Under the pieces are notes generated by a model that worked only from the letters and a program-made list of their open reading frames with translations, was not told the origin of the DNA and did not search any database. Below are positions 59,647 through 64,000 of a stretch of DNA of 64,000 nucleotides, piece after piece. Positions within the stretch are counted from its first letter, which is position 1. Each line of letters starts with the position of its first letter. The position numbers and the translations under genes are program-made. This stretch comes from Quercus robur (lineage: Eukaryota; Streptophyta; Magnoliopsida; Fagales; Fagaceae): contig NC_065538.1 in assembly GCF_932294415.1 (NCBI RefSeq), forward strand, positions 47,778,843 to 47,842,842. Reading direction: 5' to 3'.

Positions 59647-60553
59647 GCATTTTAACATTCTATGAGTTTTAGCATTAGGCATTTTTGTTTTTCACTTTTT
59701 GTGGAATAAAACTTTTCTTTGGATTATTTGCAACATGTCAAGTAAAGTAACATTTTCTTTTTGTCAGTGTTAATTAAAATTACTTGGTTTTGTGAGCTGT
59801 TTCAATTTTACGTATAATAACATTGGTGGAATCTAGTATCCCTCCACTGTGTGTGTACATATATATACGGACAAAACTAAGTACAATACTTTATGCACTT
59901 TTTTTTAGATTCTCCTCTTAAAATTTAACCATATTGTTACTTAATTAAAAAATACATTTTCTTTCTATAAAAAAAAATTTACATGTCAAAATCTTAAAAG
60001 AAGAAACTAAGGAACATCTTAAATACTGTACCTAAATCTTATCTTATATATATATATATAAAAGAAGATATTTTCCAATTTAGACAAGGCAATAGTTATT
60101 CTGCAAAAAAAAAAAGGGTGGGGGGAGGGGGGTTTGGGAATGAAAGAGACCTCGCTAAATCTAGGAAGTGAAGAGTTGAAAAAGTTTTGCCTTTTACATT
60201 TTGAATATCATGTACATATCTTAAATCTAAGGAAAATGTATTTTGTCAAGGGATTAACCAATTACAATAAAATATAATCCTAACATCTGCAATATTGAGG
60301 CTAATTTCGACGCCAAGCATGAGCATTCAGTTATTTTCTCACTCTCCCAAGCCTAGCCAATCTTAAAAAAAAAAAAAAAAATGACTTTGTTGCAAAAAAT
60401 CTGTCCTCACCCATTTAGACTAGTAGATGGGAGAAAAAAGATGATTTTTATTGCCAAAAAACTCCATTTCAGATCTCTATTAGCAATGTTGCAAAATTGG
60501 TTCAACCATTCCAGTTTTCGGTTTTTCTGGTTGAACCACCAGTTACCTATTAA
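59647..60553. other. Spacer downstream of GDSL copy 4
   Basis: No gene recognised. Holds a (TA)n run near 60046-60060, an A run followed by a G-rich patch (60102-60135), and AT-rich sequence. Confidence 0.5.
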
Positions 60554-60753
60554 GGGTTTGTTTAAATACCACTTATTGTTGAAAATTGAAAATACTGTAA
60601 CAAAATAATTTTTAAATATATGAATAGTGTCATGGGATCTAGTTTTAAAGAAAAAATTGCTGAATGAAGGTACTTGTGGGTCCCGTGAACAGTGCACGAG
60701 ACCCATAGAAAAAAAAAATGCTTCTGCTGGGTAATGCGCTTCCCAAACGGAGG
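60554..60753. mobile_element. MITE related to 55248-55478
   Basis: Begins GGGTTTGTTTAAATACCAC and ends ..GCGCTTCCCAAACGGAG. The interior shares 'actgtaacaaaataatttttaaata' and 'tgaatagtg' with the MITE in GDSL copy 4, plus 'gtgggtcccgtgaacagtgc'. Non-coding. Confidence 0.55.
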
Positions 60754-60989
60754 CTAAATCTACTTTTTCTTACATTTTCGGTTTTTTAGCATAACCAGAC
60801 CAGATTGTTGTTTGGTTCCCAGTTAAACCAGCCAGTTTGGTCCAGCTTTTAAAACTATGAAAAATAAATAAAAGAACCATCGATTGTGACAAAAATACAG
60901 TCACATGTGATGTTAGTACTGCATAATATGAGAATAAAAAAAAAAAAAAAAACCATCGATTGTAACAAAAATACAGTCATATGTAATGT

Positions 60990-61308
60990 TGGCACTAGGA
61001 ACGAAGCTATTGTTGGACATTTGAGAGGGCAATGACCCCCCTAGATTTTTTAAAGAAATTTTTAGTATATATATATATATAATATTTTTTTAGCAATTTG
61101 TTTCAATAAAATTACACTTTACCACCTCAAAAATATTATTAATATTTTTAAAAGTTGTAAAAAAAATATTAGCCCTATAGCAAAAATTGAGCCCAAACAA
61201 CACTCCAAAACAAACCCAACAAAAAAAATCAAAGCCAATTCTAACTAGAGATCTAACTAGTCTAAAAGTAGGAAAACAGTCAAAACACCCACCAGCAAGG
61301 CACACATA
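60990..61308. repeat. Dispersed repeat shared with 51940-52080
   Basis: Contains 'gagagggcaatgaccccc', 'tttttagtatatatat', and 'tagcaatttgtttcaataaaattacactttacc', matching the repeat beside the viral block. Probably the edge of a DNA transposon that the element at 61312-62418 inserted into. Confidence 0.45.
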
Positions 61309-61311
61309 TAA

Positions 61312-61894
61312 GAGCACTCACAGCAGTGGTGCTATATAGGTATAATGCTATTTTTTTAGCTCTCAACCACAAAAAATCATCATGCAGCAGTAGAGCTAAA
61401 TCTAAAAGATTTAGCTCCTCAGCTACAGTGCACATCTAAAGATAGATGTGCACTGTAGCTCACAGGTAAAAAAAAAAAAGAATTTTTTATTACTCTCTCT
61501 CTCTTCTCTCATTAAATAATCATTTCCCATTTTTTTTTCTCCGGATTCACTTCTTTCTTCTTCTTCCTCCACTTTCTTCATCTTTTCTCTTCTTCCTCCA
61601 CCGCCAGCCCAACTTCGACCCATCACCGGCGCCGACCCATCTCGCCGATCGACCCACCCATTCCGCCAACAAACCCATCTCGCCGATCAAACCCAGCCCA
61701 ACTTCGACCCATCACCGGCGCCGACCCATCTCGTCGATCTCCCCACCCATTCCACCAACAAACCCATCTCGCCGATCAGACCCAAGCTCTGGATTTCGAG
61801 GGTTTCATTCGTCGATCCAAGTTCTAGGTTTCATCAATAAAGCCGCCGCCGCCTTTCTCCGCCCGTTGCTTTGGTTTTTCGTCGATCCAAACTT

Positions 61895-61938
<44 letters not shown>

Positions 61939-62418
61939 ATTGCGTGAATTTGATTGCCGTGGTGTGGGTGTTGCCTGGTGGGTCGGGTGGGTGTGGGCTT
62001 GGTTGGTTTTTTTTTTTCTTTGTTATGGGCTGTGGTGGTGGTGGTGGTGGTTGTGGGTGTGGTTGATGGTAGATTGGGTTTGTTTTATGGTGCTGTGTTG
62101 GTGGTGGTTGTGCCGCGTTTTGTGGTGCTGTGAGTTTTTTTTTTACCTTGCTGTGGACTGGTGGTGGTGGTGGTGGTGGTGTTGTGGCTGTGGCTGATGA
62201 TAGAGTGGTTGTGGTTGGTGCTGTGTTTTTTTTTTTTGGAGTAAGATATATTATTTTATTGTAGTGGTTATATTATTTTATTGTGATATATATATTATTT
62301 TATTGTGTTAAAAGCTAAAATAGATCTACTGGTGCAGCATGTGTGTAGGTAAAATAGATAAAGTGACTTTTTGTGTAGCTAAATAGCTAAAATTTTACCT
62401 CCACTGTTGTAAATGCTC
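61312..62418. mobile_element. PIF/Harbinger-type non-autonomous element, 1.1 kb
   Basis: Ends GAGCACTCACAGCAGTGG and complement GAGCATTTACAACAGTGG are inverted repeats, flanked by TAA on both sides (61309-61311 and 62419-62421). The interior has an inverted 'cagtgcacatctaaag/agatgtgcactgtag' hairpin, a pyrimidine-rich stretch, a near-duplicate 'cgacccatcaccggcgccga' passage (61614-61640 and 61698-61725), a T run of nearly 40 bases (61898-61936) and GGT/GTG-rich low complexity. The ORFs over it are artefacts. Confidence 0.75.
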
Positions 62419-62421
62419 TAA

Positions 62422-62825
62422 TAAAAGAGAAAAAGAAGGGGAATTTCTAAGCCATTTTAAATAAATAAATAAGAATAAAACCTAACTTAAGGCAGAACGC
62501 AGAAGACCTCAAACTGAGAAGTTGGGTAGCCACAAGCAACTGAAGCAGAGGCAGACTAGCACACCACGCCTGACTCCACCAGCCACCACAAGTCCACAGC
62601 ATCACTGCCCTGCCCCTGTCAGCTTAAACCTGATAATTTATATTCAATCTCTTTTATTTTATTTATTTTATTTTTTTTAATGAGAATATTGTATCCATCC
62701 CTTTCATATGCTTGTTTGATTAAATTGTGAAGAAAATTTAAAGAGAGGCAGAGGTGAGAGGCAGAGATGCAGGGATGGTAGTTTTGTCTAGACCCATCTT
62801 TCTCTCTTTAATCAATGACAAGATA

Positions 62826-62860
<35 letters not shown>

Positions 62861-63690
62861 TAAAAAGTTGTTCAGCCAGCAGTCCTCTCTTTGTTTAATG
62901 AAAAAGCATAAACAAACACAACACGCAACAGTACAACACCAGCAACACATCAACACTTATTGCAGCCCATGTGATGTTATATGCTTTTTATGTAGTTTTG
63001 TCCGTTAGTAGTTTGGTGTCTTTTAAAAAATTAAAGAGATGCTTTTTATGATAAATAATTAAATAGATTTTTTGCAACTTTAAGATTTATTAGTTGATTG
63101 TTGAACACTTGTGTGCGTGCTATTTGTCTATTGTGTGTAATGATAGTAGATTATTGACCATATAATAATATGATAATTTTAAATTATATTTTATATGTAG
63201 AAAATGAAAAAGTCAATTATCATATTTAATTCTTTCAATAGAAAATTTTGAAATGATTTAAAAGCTAATATTAGTGATACAACATTGTCAACCGCTGATG
63301 TTGAGGAAACTCTTGACGTCTTAATTGAGGAAAATCCTGATGAACCAGTTGACGAAAATCTCAACACTTCAATTGAGGAAAATTCTATCCTCGTAACTCT
63401 ATGTCCTGCATCCATCCTAATTAATACTATATAATGTGAGAATGAAATCATCAAAATTGATGTTTTGATAACTAGTAGATTGCCTAGGTACCATACCCTA
63501 AAAAGGTACATCAGAACATTTTTTTTTAAATAATGGTAGGCAACGAACTTCTTTAAGAGATGCAAAAATCTGGTTAAGTAAGGGTGTCTTACATTTAATG
63601 CACAAATGTATTGATCCTTGGACAGTTGCTTTTGTTATTAGACAACAATCTATATATTCAAAAAAAAAAAATTCTATATATTCAACATGC
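62422..63690. other. Spacer with possible hAT remnant, upstream of GDSL copy 5
   Basis: A plus-strand frame at 63204-63434 (ATG, one early stop, then an acidic stretch with E-E-N-P-D-E and a final TAA) resembles the disordered N-terminal end of TTF-type hAT transposases, but this is weak. The rest holds a (TA)n run (62826-62856) and AT-rich sequence. No other gene seen. Confidence 0.3.
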
Positions 63691-63961
63691 ATGTCTGGCA
63701 AATCATCTTCATCCACGGCTATTATCATGAAACTTTTTCCCCTCCTATCCTTCTTATTCTTCACTTTGGGGACAGTACTATCAAGTCCTCAGCGATATGA
63801 GTCAATTTTCAACTTTGGGGACTCTCTTAGTGACACAGGCAATTTTCTTCTTTCTGGCGCCGTTGCATTTCCAGTAATAGGGAAGCTCCCTTATGGTGTG
63901 ACCTTCTTTCAACACGCAACTGGCCGGTGCTCCGATGGACGCTTAGTGGTTGATTTCATTG
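63691..63961 (+). CDS. GDSL esterase/lipase, copy 5, exon 1 (cut by window edge)
   Basis: First exon of another GDSL/SGNH-family gene that continues beyond 64000. The ATG at 63691 begins a hydrophobic signal peptide (about residues 1-31), then FNFGDSLSDTGN (nucleophile Ser45) and KLPYGVTFF..ATGRCSDGR. The exon ends in phase 1 before GTATTTTG, the same phase and place as exon 1 of copies 1-4. Its sequence is closer to the general plant GDSL consensus than to copies 1-4, so it is a more distant relative in the same cluster. Confidence 0.85.
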
Positions 63962-64000
63962 GTATTTTGACTTGCTTTTCTTCTTCCTTCATTATTTTTA

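Noticed and set aside
61866-62197. ORFs rich in Phe, Trp, Val and Cys
   Set aside because: Translation of poly-T and GGT/GTG repeats inside a non-autonomous element.
1-64000. Search for tRNA, rRNA, bacterial operons or phage genes
   Set aside because: None were recognised; splice structure and repeats show a plant nuclear genome.

Overview
This window is nuclear DNA from a flowering plant, very probably a woody dicot. It is AT-rich and full of poly-A/T and AT runs. Genes are split by GT..AG introns, and introns and intergenic DNA carry many nested transposon relics. The gene families and several repeat families would fit Fagales (oak or chestnut relatives), but that is an impression, not something the sequence proves.

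Layout: (1) 2.19-6.36 kb holds a complete seven-exon pyruvate decarboxylase gene (585 aa predicted). (2) 9.07-12.15 kb holds two decayed gene pieces: a short conserved plant protein with one in-frame stop, and the first three recognisable exons of a PDR-type (ABCG) ABC transporter whose first intron carries a hAT-like insertion. (3) 12.15-21.0 kb is repeat-rich: AT-rich dispersed repeats, a MITE, a probable solo LTR inside a hAT-like relic, and a LINE RNase H fragment. (4) 21.0-64.0 kb is a tandem cluster of GDSL esterase/lipase genes on the plus strand. Four are complete five-exon genes (378, 372, 372 and 398 aa predicted) and a fifth starts at the right edge.

The cluster grew by unequal exchange. 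A block running from the 3' part of intron 2, through exons 3-5, the intergenic spacer and exons 1-2 of the next gene, is present almost identically more than once. Copy 1 therefore has a diverged 5' half joined to a 3' half nearly identical to copies 2 and 3. Copies 2 and 3 give filled and empty sites that date and delimit three insertions in copy 2. One is a 3.3-kb hAT-like element built of an inverted pair of ~29-bp minisatellite arrays. Copy 1's 6-kb intron 2 holds a near-perfect 374-bp foldback with Helitron-like ends and a four-copy ~260-bp tandem array.

Between GDSL copies 3 and 4 lies a decayed, 3'-truncated endogenous pararetrovirus (Caulimoviridae-like, minus strand). Movement-protein, coat-protein, zinc-knuckle and protease regions are recognisable but broken by stops and frameshifts, and no reverse transcriptase was seen. 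A small F-box-associated pseudogene fragment sits beside it.

The GDSL enzymes are predicted secreted acyl-hydrolases; the decarboxylase is a cytosolic fermentation enzyme. No functional link between them is visible. No new defence or mobile 'system' was found. The most unusual objects are the palindromic minisatellite transposon, the Helitron-like foldback and the mosaic GDSL gene.
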